Source: G963663315 sp965204925
GTDB lineage: Bacteria; Pseudomonadota; Gammaproteobacteria; Arenicellales; Poriferihabitantaceae
Direction of reading: 5' to 3'
Assembly: GCA_965204925.1 (NCBI GenBank)
Contig: OZ242021.1
Coordinates: forward strand, 1,240,001 to 1,304,000
Length of the DNA stretch: 64,000 nt
Shown: positions 1 through 8,569 of the stretch, piece after piece
Layout of the letters: each line of letters opens with the position of its first letter
How positions within the stretch are numbered: position 1 is the stretch's first letter
The notes under the pieces: model-generated
Seen by the model: only the letters and a program-made list of their open reading frames with translations
What the model was told of the DNA's origin: nothing
The model's database searches: none
Translations under genes and position numbers: made by a program

Positions 1-1
1 T

Positions 2-991
2 TCGCTCATATATACTGGCCTGTTCTCGCTCGCCGTCGCCATCCTGGTCTGGTGGCTGACCGAATTGCGCGACTTTTCGGGCATTGTGCTGGTATCGCTG
101 AGCATCGGCTGGTCGATCCATCTTGCGTTCATGCTCACCCATGAACGACTGCAACAATGGCTCGGCCCGTGGTTGGCGCCAGCGCCTCCGGTCGCGCTCG
201 GCCTCGCTGCGGGCCTGCTGTCGGGAGGCCTGTTCGTGGCCGGGCAGCCGCTTTATTTTTTCTCACAGGATTTCCGCGCCCTGGGGCTGGGACTGTTCTT
301 CGGGATTACCGGATTCCTGATCTTCGGCGCTCGTGAGCGCTTGCGCAAAGCGGCGCGATTGCTCGCCGAATCGGAATTGAAACAGTCGCAGCAGGAAAAG
401 CTGCTGGCCGAATCCGAACTCGCCTTGCTGCAGGCGCGCATCGAGCCGCACTTCCTGTTCAATACCCTGTCCAATATCACCCAGCTCGTCCGTTCCAACC
501 CGGATCTTGCGGTGAGCGCGCTGGAACATCTCACCACGCTGCTGCGCCGCGCGCTGGCGCATAGCCGCGCGAGTACCGGCACACTCGGCCAGGAAATTGA
601 TTTTTCCCGCGCCTGGCTGGCGATTCAGGCCGCCCGCATGCCGGGACGTTTGCATTACCGGCTTGACCTGCCGCAGGAATTGCGCGATGTTCCGTTACCG
701 CCACTACTTGTTCAGCCCTTGCTGGAGAATGCCGTAATCCATGGCATTGAAACCGGGCCCGCGGGTGGCGAGGTCGCGTTCAGCGCGCGGCGGGACGGGA
801 ACACACTCATTCTGCGCGTTACCGATAGCGGCGCCGGCATCAACGAATGCGGAAGCCCGGGCGGGACCGGGTTGCGTAATGTCCGGGACCGCCTGCGTTT
901 GCGCTATGGCAACGCCGCGACGCTTGAGTTGACCCCGGCCTCTCCGCGAGGTGTCAATGCCGTGATCAACATTCCCCTGACGGAATCATGA
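2..991 (+). CDS. LytS-type sensor histidine kinase, 5' end outside window
   Basis: This is a membrane sensor kinase of the LytS/YehU class, which phosphorylates a LytTR response regulator. The reading frame is open to the window edge, so the start is missing. Hydrophobic membrane segments fill the first third. The His-kinase box EPHFLFNTLSN follows a charged helix at about base 449, and a GHKL ATPase domain ends with a GTGLRNVRDRL glycine-rich motif. The stop overlaps the ATG of the next gene (ATGA), so the two are translationally coupled. The family is clear but the signal sensed cannot be read. Confidence 0.9.
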   Translation, partial: SLIYTGLFSLAVAILVWWLTELRDFSGIVLVSLSIGWSIHLAFMLTHERLQQWLGPWLAPAPPVALGLAAGLLSGGLFVAGQPLYFFSQDFRALGLGLFFGITGFLIFGARERLRKAARLLAESELKQSQQEKLLAESELALLQARIEPHFLFNTLSNITQLVRSNPDLAVSALEHLTTLLRRALAHSRASTGTLGQEIDFSRAWLAIQAARMPGRLHYRLDLPQELRDVPLPPLLVQPLLENAVIHGIETGPAGGEVAFSARRDGNTLILRVTDSGAGINECGSPGGTGLRNVRDRLRLRYGNAATLELTPASPRGVNAVINIPLTES

Positions 992-1725
992 CCGGCGCCC
1001 TGATCGTCGAAGACGAACCGCTGCTAGCCGCGGGATTGCGCGACAAGCTCTCCCGGTTATGGCCGGAGCTTGAGATCGTGGACATGGCTGCCGAGGGTCG
1101 CCAGGCGCTTCGTCTGGCGCGCGAGACCCGGCCGGATATCGCTTTTCTTGATATCCGCCTGCCCGGTATGTCCGGGCTGGAAGTAGCCGCAGCGCTACCG
1201 GCGCACACCAAAGTGGTATTCGTCACCGCCTATGACGAATTCGCCGTGGAAGCCTTTCGCGCCGCCGCGGTCGATTATCTGCTCAAGCCGGTCAGCGACG
1301 AACGTCTCGCAGCCACGATCAGGCGACTGCGCAGTACCGAGAGCCAGAACCGGGAACAATTACTCGCGCTGTTGCGGCAGGTCGGCGCCGGGGCGCCCTC
1401 CCGGTTGCAATGGATTCGCGCCGGGCTCGGCGATACCACGATACTGGTGGCGACCGACGAAGTGGTCTATTTTCGCGCAGAAACCAAGTATACGAGCGTC
1501 ATGACCCGCGAGCGCGAATATCTCGTGCGCCGCGCTCTCAGCCAGCTGCAGTCGCAACTCGACCCGGATAAATTCTGGCGTATCCATCGCGGCGTGATCG
1601 TGCGCGTCGACCAGATCGTATCGGCCAGACGCGACCTGCGAGGCCGCTATGTGCTCACGCTTAAAGATCGTCCGGAAAAGCTGCGCTCAAGCCAGGCCTA
1701 CGGCCAACTGTTCAAACATATGTGA
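988..1725 (+). CDS. LytTR-family response regulator (LytR/AlgR type)
   Basis: This 245-residue regulator pairs with the kinase upstream. The N-terminal receiver domain has acidic residues in VEDE, the phospho-acceptor Asp55 in FLDIRLPG and the conserved Lys100 in YLLKP. The C-terminal LytTR DNA-binding domain spans roughly residues 140-245 and includes the typical FWRIHRGVIV segment. It overlaps the kinase by 4 bases. Target genes cannot be inferred; the nearest downstream gene, hemW, lies more than 240 bases away and probably has its own promoter. Confidence 0.93.
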   Translation: MTGALIVEDEPLLAAGLRDKLSRLWPELEIVDMAAEGRQALRLARETRPDIAFLDIRLPGMSGLEVAAALPAHTKVVFVTAYDEFAVEAFRAAAVDYLLKPVSDERLAATIRRLRSTESQNREQLLALLRQVGAGAPSRLQWIRAGLGDTTILVATDEVVYFRAETKYTSVMTREREYLVRRALSQLQSQLDPDKFWRIHRGVIVRVDQIVSARRDLRGRYVLTLKDRPEKLRSSQAYGQLFKHM

Positions 1726-1968
1726 ATGCGTGGCGATTTCCTTTTCAACCAGCCCGGGGCTGTCAGGAACGACCCCCTGAAGGCGTCCGGTTATACCACA
1801 CACGGTCGCCGCGGCTTCCGGTTTACAGGCGGGCACGGGAATCCACCCGTACAACTTCTTCTTGAAACCGGGTCAGATTACAGTGCAAAATGAGAATGAC
1901 CGGTAGATGCGATATTGTTCACCGGTTTCAGGGTTCTTGCAGCCGCAACAACAGAGAGGGTGTCACGA

Positions 1969-3135
1969 ATGCCGACATACGGAGCGCAGGGGCTTTCCGC
2001 GCCTCCCCTTTCTCTCTATATCCATTTCCCCTGGTGCGTCAAAAAGTGCCCCTGGTGCGATTTCAACTCGCATACGTTTTCAGGTGAATTGCCTCGGCAG
2101 CGCTACCTGGATAGCCTGAAGGCGGATTTCTCCGCCGATATTGGCCAGCTGCGCCCGGGGCGCAGGCTCCACTCGATTTTCATGGGAGGCGGCACTCCCA
2201 GCTTGTTCTGCGGGGAGTCGATTGCCAACCTGCTTGCGTTCATAGGGCAGAGAATCGACTTCGACCCGGACATGGAAGTAACCCTGGAAGCCAATCCCGG
2301 GACACTGGAATATGATCGTTTTGAAACGTATCTCGCGGCCGGCGTCAACCGCCTGTCCATCGGCGTGCAGAGTTTCAATGATCGTCATTTGCGCGCCCTC
2401 GGCAGAGTGCATAACGCCGCGGCGGCTGACCACGCGATCACCCGGGCCAGACAGGCGGGCTTTGATAATATCAACCTCGATCTCATGTTCGGCCTGCCCG
2501 GACAAACAACGGTCATGGCGCTTGCCGATTGCGCGCGCGCCATGGCCCATTCACCGGAACACCTGTCGTTTTATCAACTGACGCTGGAACCGAATACCCT
2601 CTTCCACCGCTATCCGCCCGACTTGCCGGACGAAGACGAGCGCGCCGATATGCAGGACGCCATCGCGCGGCAACTGGAGCAAGGCGGTTATGCGCGCTAT
2701 GAGGTGTCCGCTTATGCCAAAGCGGGCAGGCAATGCGCCCATAACCTGAATTACTGGCAATTCGGCGATTATCTCGGCATCGGCGCCGGCGCCCATTCCA
2801 AGATAACGGACGGCAATGGCGTCACGCGGGCGTGGAAGGAGAAAAGGCCGCAGGCCTATATGTCCTCGGTCAGCGCCGGGAAACCCTGGCGTTATGCGAC
2901 AACAGTGGCGCAGGACGATATTCTGTTCGAATGTATGCTGAATGCGCTGAGACTCAAAAACGGCATTGATGTTAATATGTTCAGGCAGCGCACCGGGTTG
3001 CGCATGAAGGCGGCCGCAGATGCGCTGGCGCCGCCGATTGCACAGGGTCTGTTACAAATATCCGGAAATCGCATCCGGTGCACGGAGAAGGGGTATCCGT
3101 TTATCAACGAAATTCTGCAACAACTGCTGGCTTGA
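1969..3135 (+). CDS. hemW: HemW, radical SAM heme chaperone
   Basis: HemW belongs to the radical SAM superfamily, resembles coproporphyrinogen III dehydrogenase (HemN), and acts in heme delivery to respiratory enzymes. The cluster motif is Cys23, Cys27, Cys30 in FPWCVKKCPWCDF (CX3CX2C), followed by GGGTPS and the EANPGT and RLSIGVQSF motifs. I chose the ATG at 1969 (MPTYGAQG) because a GAGAGG-like ribosome site precedes it; the frame is open back to 1915. The length of 388 residues is normal for HemW. The C-terminal HemN domain is complete. Confidence 0.93.
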   Translation: MPTYGAQGLSAPPLSLYIHFPWCVKKCPWCDFNSHTFSGELPRQRYLDSLKADFSADIGQLRPGRRLHSIFMGGGTPSLFCGESIANLLAFIGQRIDFDPDMEVTLEANPGTLEYDRFETYLAAGVNRLSIGVQSFNDRHLRALGRVHNAAAADHAITRARQAGFDNINLDLMFGLPGQTTVMALADCARAMAHSPEHLSFYQLTLEPNTLFHRYPPDLPDEDERADMQDAIARQLEQGGYARYEVSAYAKAGRQCAHNLNYWQFGDYLGIGAGAHSKITDGNGVTRAWKEKRPQAYMSSVSAGKPWRYATTVAQDDILFECMLNALRLKNGIDVNMFRQRTGLRMKAAADALAPPIAQGLLQISGNRIRCTEKGYPFINEILQQLLA

Positions 3136-3200
3136 CATAAATAAAACGGCTGGCTGTGTTATCTTTGCGCCTTGCCGGTGAAACTGAAGGACACTCGCAT

Positions 3201-3821
3201 TTGTCTGTTCGTAATTTATTGCTGTTTTTATTTCTGACTATCCCGCCTGTAACCGCCGCGGACGAGGACGTGTGGGACTTGTCCGCTCTGATGCGCCAGT
3301 TTTCCGGCATTGTTCATGCAAAACTGGTTTTCCGGGAAACGAGAAGCTCGGCTTTCACCGTGACCGACCTCGTTACAGAAGGACGTATAGAGTATCGCCG
3401 TCCGGATTATATCGAGAAAAGCGCCGTGTCGCCCATTGCCGAAAAAATCGTGATCAACGGCGATTTCGTATCAATAGAAAAAATCACGCCTCACAACAAA
3501 AAAGGCGACGATGTGGTACAAATCCAAAAATACGCGGTATCCTCCCATCCGCTTCTGGCAACAGCGGTGGCATGTCTGCGCGCGATGCTGGACGGGGATG
3601 TGGCGCGCATCCGGCAAGACTTTGCAGCCGGGCTGCAAGGCAGCCGCGCGGACTGGCAGCTCGACCTCATTCCGGAAAACCCGGAAATTCTTGAATATTT
3701 CGACCGTATAACGCTTCACGGCAACGGCGACCGAATAGAAAAAGTGATCTCGACCGGCGCCGACGGAGACCGCTCAACGCTCGGTCTGACCTACCAGTTC
3801 CTGCAATCAACCGGTCCATAG
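3201..3821 (+). CDS. LolA-like outer-membrane lipoprotein carrier-related protein
   Basis: This periplasmic protein of about 206 residues has a clear signal peptide (hydrophobic LLLFLFLTIPPVTAA, cleavage near AAD). The mature part resembles LolA-type beta-sheet carriers: FSGIVHAKLVFRETR at the start, then GRIEYRRPDYIEKS. I prefer a TTG start at 3201, with GAAGGA upstream, over the GTG at 3156, since it puts the signal peptide at the N-terminus. Only 6 bases separate it from the next gene, an MMPL-type exporter. In other bacteria LolA-like plus MMPL exporter pairs occur in lipid, aryl-polyene or fatty-acid clusters, so a lipid-export role is an inference. Confidence 0.75.
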   Translation: MSVRNLLLFLFLTIPPVTAADEDVWDLSALMRQFSGIVHAKLVFRETRSSAFTVTDLVTEGRIEYRRPDYIEKSAVSPIAEKIVINGDFVSIEKITPHNKKGDDVVQIQKYAVSSHPLLATAVACLRAMLDGDVARIRQDFAAGLQGSRADWQLDLIPENPEILEYFDRITLHGNGDRIEKVISTGADGDRSTLGLTYQFLQSTGP

Positions 3822-3827
3822 ACGGCT

Positions 3828-6155
3828 GTGGATGTTGCGCGTTACAAGGCGACCGTGGTCTTGTGCATCCTTGCTGCCGCGCTGTTCACCGTCCTTACCC
3901 GATTCAGCGTATCGACCGATACCGGAATATTCCTCCCTGAACCCGAAACCCGATTCGAGAAACTGTTGCACCACCAGCTGGAGCACGGGGCGTCAACCGG
4001 TATTATCCTGCTGGCGTTCGAAGGATTGCCTGCAGAGCAACTGGCCCGCTTCAATCGTGATTTTGTCGAGAAACTGAGGACTTCCGCAACATTTGACAAG
4101 GTTACCAATGGAGCGTCGGAATCGGGCGATGAGATTCTCGCCTTTCTGGAAAAGTATCGCTACCTGCTTACCCGCAACAACCTTGCGGAACAGTTTTCGG
4201 TAGCTGGTCTGAAAGCAGCGCTCAATGCCAGGCTGGAAGCGCTGTACTCCTCGGCCGCCGGTCTTGAAAAACGCTTCCTGCGCAAGGACCCGACCGGCGA
4301 AATTACCGGTTTGCTGGAACGCTGGCAAGGCCGGGTAAGCCGCCATAAAAGGCCGGAGGAACTGCACGGGGTCTGGTTTTCGGAAAATCATCAGCGCTCA
4401 TTGGTCCTCATCGAGGTCGGTGCGGACATTACCCAGATGGAAAATCAGAGGGCCGTGATCGAGGAAATTCGCTCCACGCTGGACGCCATGAAACCGCCTG
4501 CATTGAATGTGATCATGACAGGCCCGGCGGTGTTCGCCGTCGAGTCTGCGCAAAACATCCGGCAAGACATAAAAAAACTGTCGATACTGGCGCTGTCCCT
4601 CGTAGTTCTGTTTATCTGGGCGGCCTATCGCTCCATACGCATGGTTGCGCTGACCGTATTGCCATTACTGATTGGCATGATCGTGGCAACGGCATTTGTT
4701 TTAATCGTTTACGGACAGATTCACGACATTACACTGATATTCGGAATTACGCTGGCGGGTGTTGCCGTCGACTATCCGATTCATCTGCTGACTGGCGGTC
4801 TGGGACGCAACGGAAAAGACGAAAGGAACAAACTGCAAAAGGTATGGCGGACGTTGCGGCTGGGGGTTTTTTCCACGATCATCGCATACAGCGCGTTTCT
4901 GCTGTCCGGGTTCGGCGGATTGAAGCAACTGGGAACGTTCACAATCACGGGGTTGGTGTCTGCGGCGATGTTTTCACGGTGGGTATTGCCGTTCATTGCC
5001 GGTCACCGCGGGCCGTCCGCGGGGTTTCCCAGGGTCCATGGCAGGCTGAAATCACTGGGTCGCTCCGCTACCCGGCTCCGCCTCGTGGTGGCCTCGATGC
5101 CTGTGGTTGCGGTGGCGGGTTTGCTGTTTCACGAAGGGCCGGTATTGCATCTGGATGTGGATTCGCTCAGCCCGATCAAGGACCAGAGGAGGGCGGAAGG
5201 GAAAAGGCTGCGAGACGACATCGGATTCTGGTATGGCGGTATCATGCTGATCATGGCCTCCGGGAACCAGGAAGGCGTGCTGCGGCTGAGCGAGTACCTG
5301 GAACCCGGTCTTGATGATCTGGTGACAGCCGGCGCTCTTGAAGGCTTTGATATGGCTTCATACTTCTTGCCGAGCCGTGAGCAACAGTTACTGCGCAAGG
5401 CGCAACTGAAAGAGGTCGACTCAATCCGTGAAAATCTGGCGGCGGCGCTTGCCGATTTTCCTTTCCGGGCCGATGTGTTCGACCCTGCAATCGACGATAT
5501 CCGCGCGCTGGAGAGGCTGGAAACGCTGGATATGACAAGTCTGGAAGACACTCCGATCGGCAAAAAACTCGATCCGTACCTGTTCGACTTCGAAGACGGG
5601 GCAGCTGGCGTCATTCTCCTGCACGATGTCCGCGATGAGGCGGCAATAAAGCGTTTCGCCGACAGTCATCAGGACGTTCATTATCTGCACATGCGGTCCG
5701 CGTCAACGGACCTCGTTGCCAAAAGCGTAAAGCGGGTAGCTCTGTCCATGATTGTTTGTATCACGATCATCTACTGTGTGCTGGCTCTGGGATTCAGGAA
5801 CCTGACACGCCCCCTGAAAATTATGGTGCCAACGTTTTCGGCGGCGTTGACCGTAGCCGCCGTCCTTGTTTTCAGCGGCCATCCGCTAAGCATTTTCCAC
5901 CTGATCTCGTTGTTGCTTGTAATTGGTCTGGGTCTGGATTATGCTTTATTCTTCAATCGGCTTCCCGAGAATAATGATGAGTGGGACACGACATTCAAAT
6001 CGATCTGGGTATGTGGGGTCACCACGATGCTCGTATTCGGCGTTCTTTCCCTCTCCTGGACGCCACCGCTGGAGGCGATCGGATTAACGGTCGCTATCGG
6101 CACTTTTATAAGCATTCTGTTTGCGGCCATGTGGGCGGCTGTCCCGGAAAAATGA
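3828..6155 (+). CDS. MMPL/RND-family inner-membrane exporter
   Basis: This 775-residue protein has the RND/MMPL layout: one N-terminal membrane helix, a large periplasmic domain, five or six helices (VVLFIWAAYRS, GVAVDYPIHLL), then the same arrangement repeated (VIGLGLDYALFF). The intramembrane Asp in GVAVDYP and GLDYALF fits proton-coupled transport. The start is GTG at 3828, 6 bases after the LolA-like gene, implying one transcript. No glycosyltransferase or acyl-carrier protein is adjacent, so the substrate (probably a lipid or lipid-linked molecule) is a guess. Confidence 0.85.
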   Translation: MDVARYKATVVLCILAAALFTVLTRFSVSTDTGIFLPEPETRFEKLLHHQLEHGASTGIILLAFEGLPAEQLARFNRDFVEKLRTSATFDKVTNGASESGDEILAFLEKYRYLLTRNNLAEQFSVAGLKAALNARLEALYSSAAGLEKRFLRKDPTGEITGLLERWQGRVSRHKRPEELHGVWFSENHQRSLVLIEVGADITQMENQRAVIEEIRSTLDAMKPPALNVIMTGPAVFAVESAQNIRQDIKKLSILALSLVVLFIWAAYRSIRMVALTVLPLLIGMIVATAFVLIVYGQIHDITLIFGITLAGVAVDYPIHLLTGGLGRNGKDERNKLQKVWRTLRLGVFSTIIAYSAFLLSGFGGLKQLGTFTITGLVSAAMFSRWVLPFIAGHRGPSAGFPRVHGRLKSLGRSATRLRLVVASMPVVAVAGLLFHEGPVLHLDVDSLSPIKDQRRAEGKRLRDDIGFWYGGIMLIMASGNQEGVLRLSEYLEPGLDDLVTAGALEGFDMASYFLPSREQQLLRKAQLKEVDSIRENLAAALADFPFRADVFDPAIDDIRALERLETLDMTSLEDTPIGKKLDPYLFDFEDGAAGVILLHDVRDEAAIKRFADSHQDVHYLHMRSASTDLVAKSVKRVALSMIVCITIIYCVLALGFRNLTRPLKIMVPTFSAALTVAAVLVFSGHPLSIFHLISLLLVIGLGLDYALFFNRLPENNDEWDTTFKSIWVCGVTTMLVFGVLSLSWTPPLEAIGLTVAIGTFISILFAAMWAAVPEK

Positions 6156-6179
6156 CATAAGACTTCAAGCGGATCAATC

Positions 6180-7745
6180 ATGCAATCATACCGCAATCAA
6201 CCCAATATTCTTGTGGTCATGGCGGATCAGTTAAGCGCCAAAGCGTTGGGATGCTATGGCAACGATGAGGTCTACAGTCCCAATATCGACGCCCTGGCAA
6301 GTCGGGGGGTGCTGTTTCGGAACGCCTATTCCAGCAGCCCGCTGTGTACTCCGGCGCGTTATGCTTTCATGACCGGGCAGAATGTTTCCCGTTGCGGGGG
6401 ATATGACAACGCCGCCTATCTGCCGTCGACGATGCCGACTTTCGCCCATTATCTGCGCACGATGGGATACCGCACCTGTCTTGCCGGCAAGATGCACTTT
6501 GTCGGCGCCGACCAACTGCATGGATTCGAGGAGCGGGTCACAACCGACATCTATCCCGCCGATTTCGGCTGGGTCCCGGACTGGACGGAGCCGCACCGGC
6601 GTATTGACCTGTGGTATCACAACATGTCCAGCGTAGCCCAGGCCGGGGTGGCGGCGATCACTAACCAGCTGTCATATGATGATGAGGTTGGCGCCCGGGC
6701 CATGCGTGTAATCTATGATCATGCGCGCTCACAGGACCCCCGCCCATTGTGTCTCGTAGCCAGTTTCATCCACCCGCACGACCCCTACGCCGCGCGCCAG
6801 AAATACTGGGACCTGTATGACGGCGTCGATATTTCCCTGCCATCGGTAGCGCGTCCGGCAGTCCAGCCCGACCCGCACAACGAGCGTCTGGAGAACGTTA
6901 TTGCGATTGATTCCATTGAACTCGGCGACCAGCAGATTGTCAATGCCCGGCGCGCCTATTACGCCAATGTCTCCTATGTCGATCAGTGGCTGGGGCAGTT
7001 GCGGGACGCGCTCGACGAGTGCGGACTGGGCGACAATACTGTCATCCTTGTGACCGCAGACCACGGTGATATGCTCGGCGAATATGGATTATGGTACAAA
7101 ATGTCATTCCGCGAGTGGGCTTGCCGCATTCCGATGATCATCAGTCAGCCGGCGCAATGGGCGCCGCGGACGGTCGACCATCCTGTTTCCCTCATTGATG
7201 TGCTGCCGACCCTGATCGATATTGCATCGGGCGGCTCCGACAGCGGCAAACCGCAGCCCATCGACCCGCTGGACGGGCGCAGCCTGTACCCGCTATGCGC
7301 AGGCGACGGGTCCGGCGACCCGGACAGGACAGTCAGTGAATATCTGGCGGAGGGAACGGCGGCCCCGATGCTCATGATCCGTTTTTCCCGCTACAAGTAC
7401 ATTACCTGCCCGACCGACCCCGATCAGCTTTTTGACGTGGAAAACGACCCGGATGAGACGGTCAACCTGGCGGACGACCCGGCTTATGTCGATCTGGTCG
7501 GGAACTGTAAAAGCCAGGCCGAACAACACTGGGACGCCGAACAACTGCGGCAAACGGTGATCAACGACCAGAGACGCAGAAGAGAAATCCACAAGGCTCT
7601 CACGATCGGCAAACGCCAAAGCTGGGACTACAACCCGGTGCGTGATGCCGCCGAAGAATATACCCGCAGCCATCAGGACCTGACCCGCCTCGACATATCC
7701 TCCCGATTCCCGAGACCCGTCCCGTTCAATCCGAAATACCGGTAA
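6180..7745 (+). CDS. Sulfatase-family hydrolase (choline-sulfatase-like)
   Basis: This 521-residue alkaline-phosphatase-superfamily hydrolase carries the sulfatase signature CTPAR at Cys56-Arg60, whose cysteine would be matured to formylglycine. Metal-ligand motifs are visible as VVMADQLSAKALGCYGN near the N-terminus and TADHGDMLGEYG in the middle. The overall form (QPNILVVMADQ, LPTLIDIA) resembles choline sulfatases and related phosphonate or sulfate ester hydrolases. There is no signal peptide, so it is probably cytoplasmic. A betaine transporter lies about 15 kb away, which makes choline sulfate an attractive but unproven substrate. No sulfatase-maturing enzyme is in the window. Confidence 0.85.
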   Translation: MQSYRNQPNILVVMADQLSAKALGCYGNDEVYSPNIDALASRGVLFRNAYSSSPLCTPARYAFMTGQNVSRCGGYDNAAYLPSTMPTFAHYLRTMGYRTCLAGKMHFVGADQLHGFEERVTTDIYPADFGWVPDWTEPHRRIDLWYHNMSSVAQAGVAAITNQLSYDDEVGARAMRVIYDHARSQDPRPLCLVASFIHPHDPYAARQKYWDLYDGVDISLPSVARPAVQPDPHNERLENVIAIDSIELGDQQIVNARRAYYANVSYVDQWLGQLRDALDECGLGDNTVILVTADHGDMLGEYGLWYKMSFREWACRIPMIISQPAQWAPRTVDHPVSLIDVLPTLIDIASGGSDSGKPQPIDPLDGRSLYPLCAGDGSGDPDRTVSEYLAEGTAAPMLMIRFSRYKYITCPTDPDQLFDVENDPDETVNLADDPAYVDLVGNCKSQAEQHWDAEQLRQTVINDQRRRREIHKALTIGKRQSWDYNPVRDAAEEYTRSHQDLTRLDISSRFPRPVPFNPKYR

Positions 7746-7859
7746 TGAGGCGCGCGGTTCGGAGATAATTATGTTCCATCGGACAACTCTGAAATTTGAC
7801 ATCCCGGAGATTAAGATTTATCCTGCCTCACATTGACAGTGCAATTTTGGGGAGGGGTA

Positions 7860-8240
7860 ATGACCATTTTTCACATCGTTCGTCACTCGGTAACATGGTA
7901 CGTAGCGGGTGCCCTGATGATGCTGGTGAGCGTGTCTGCTTCAGCGGGCCTTGGCGAGAAAGAAACCGGCTACAAGACCGATGCGGAAACCGTGGCGAAG
8001 AGCGATCAGAGGAAACTCAGTGCCGAATTTGTCAGCTGTATCAGAAGCGGCGACTTTTCCTGGATATATTGCTATAACCAAGAGGCAAAGAATAGCGGTG
8101 ACAGGCAGACAGCCCCGGTCATCAAAGAAGGGTTCATGGACTTCTACTCCGACATGTTCAATGGCGACGTTGACATTCGTAGCATCTGGGTGCCTTCTCC
8201 TGCCGAATATCTGGCTGATCCATTGGGTCGGAAATTGTAG
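7860..8240 (+). CDS. Small exported protein of unknown function
   Basis: I do not recognise this 126-residue protein. It starts at the ATG at 7860, just after a strong GGGGAGGGG ribosome site. The N-terminus is a signal peptide (hydrophobic VAGALMMLVSVSASA, likely cleavage at SASA-GLG). The mature part is about 95 residues, charged, with two cysteines (FVSCIRSG and IYCYNQ) that could form a disulphide. A terminator-like hairpin lies about 270 bases downstream. Confidence 0.6.
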   Translation: MTIFHIVRHSVTWYVAGALMMLVSVSASAGLGEKETGYKTDAETVAKSDQRKLSAEFVSCIRSGDFSWIYCYNQEAKNSGDRQTAPVIKEGFMDFYSDMFNGDVDIRSIWVPSPAEYLADPLGRKL

Positions 8241-8569
8241 GAATGGAGGTTTCTGTCGCATTAAGTAGTGAAGGCAAGGCGAACAATTTTGGTACTGTAT
8301 CCATAGCATGAATCATCCTGAAAGATGAGCGATAATGAAGCCGCTCGCAGGGTCAACAAGCCCCCCCTCCCCCCGCAAGACTGTCTCAACTATTCAACAC
8401 AATCAAGCGGCCTTAACCCCCTGTGATATGAGCCGCCCACCTTAAGGAAAAACACCTCCTTCAGGTCCATTTCAGAATTCGAAAATGCTCGACCACTCTT
8501 TTTCAACCGGGCCAACCCCCGGTTTTACTGGTTTTTTCAGGCTAACGGGAATGACTGAAAACTGCTGAG
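8241..8569. other. Non-coding gap between small exported protein and the seven-gene operon
   Basis: About 330 bases without a convincing gene. The only structured element seen is the hairpin at 8505-8538. A C-rich stretch (about 8361-8376) is present. The gap separates convergent genes, so it needs to hold terminators rather than promoters. Confidence 0.6.
8505..8538 (+). terminator. Probable rho-independent terminator, plus strand
   Basis: An inverted repeat AACCGGG / CCCGGTT with a 6-base loop is followed by TTTACTGGTTTTTT. The T-rich side lies to the right, so it would stop plus-strand transcripts from the small exported protein gene. The minus-strand side lacks a T-run. Confidence 0.55.
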
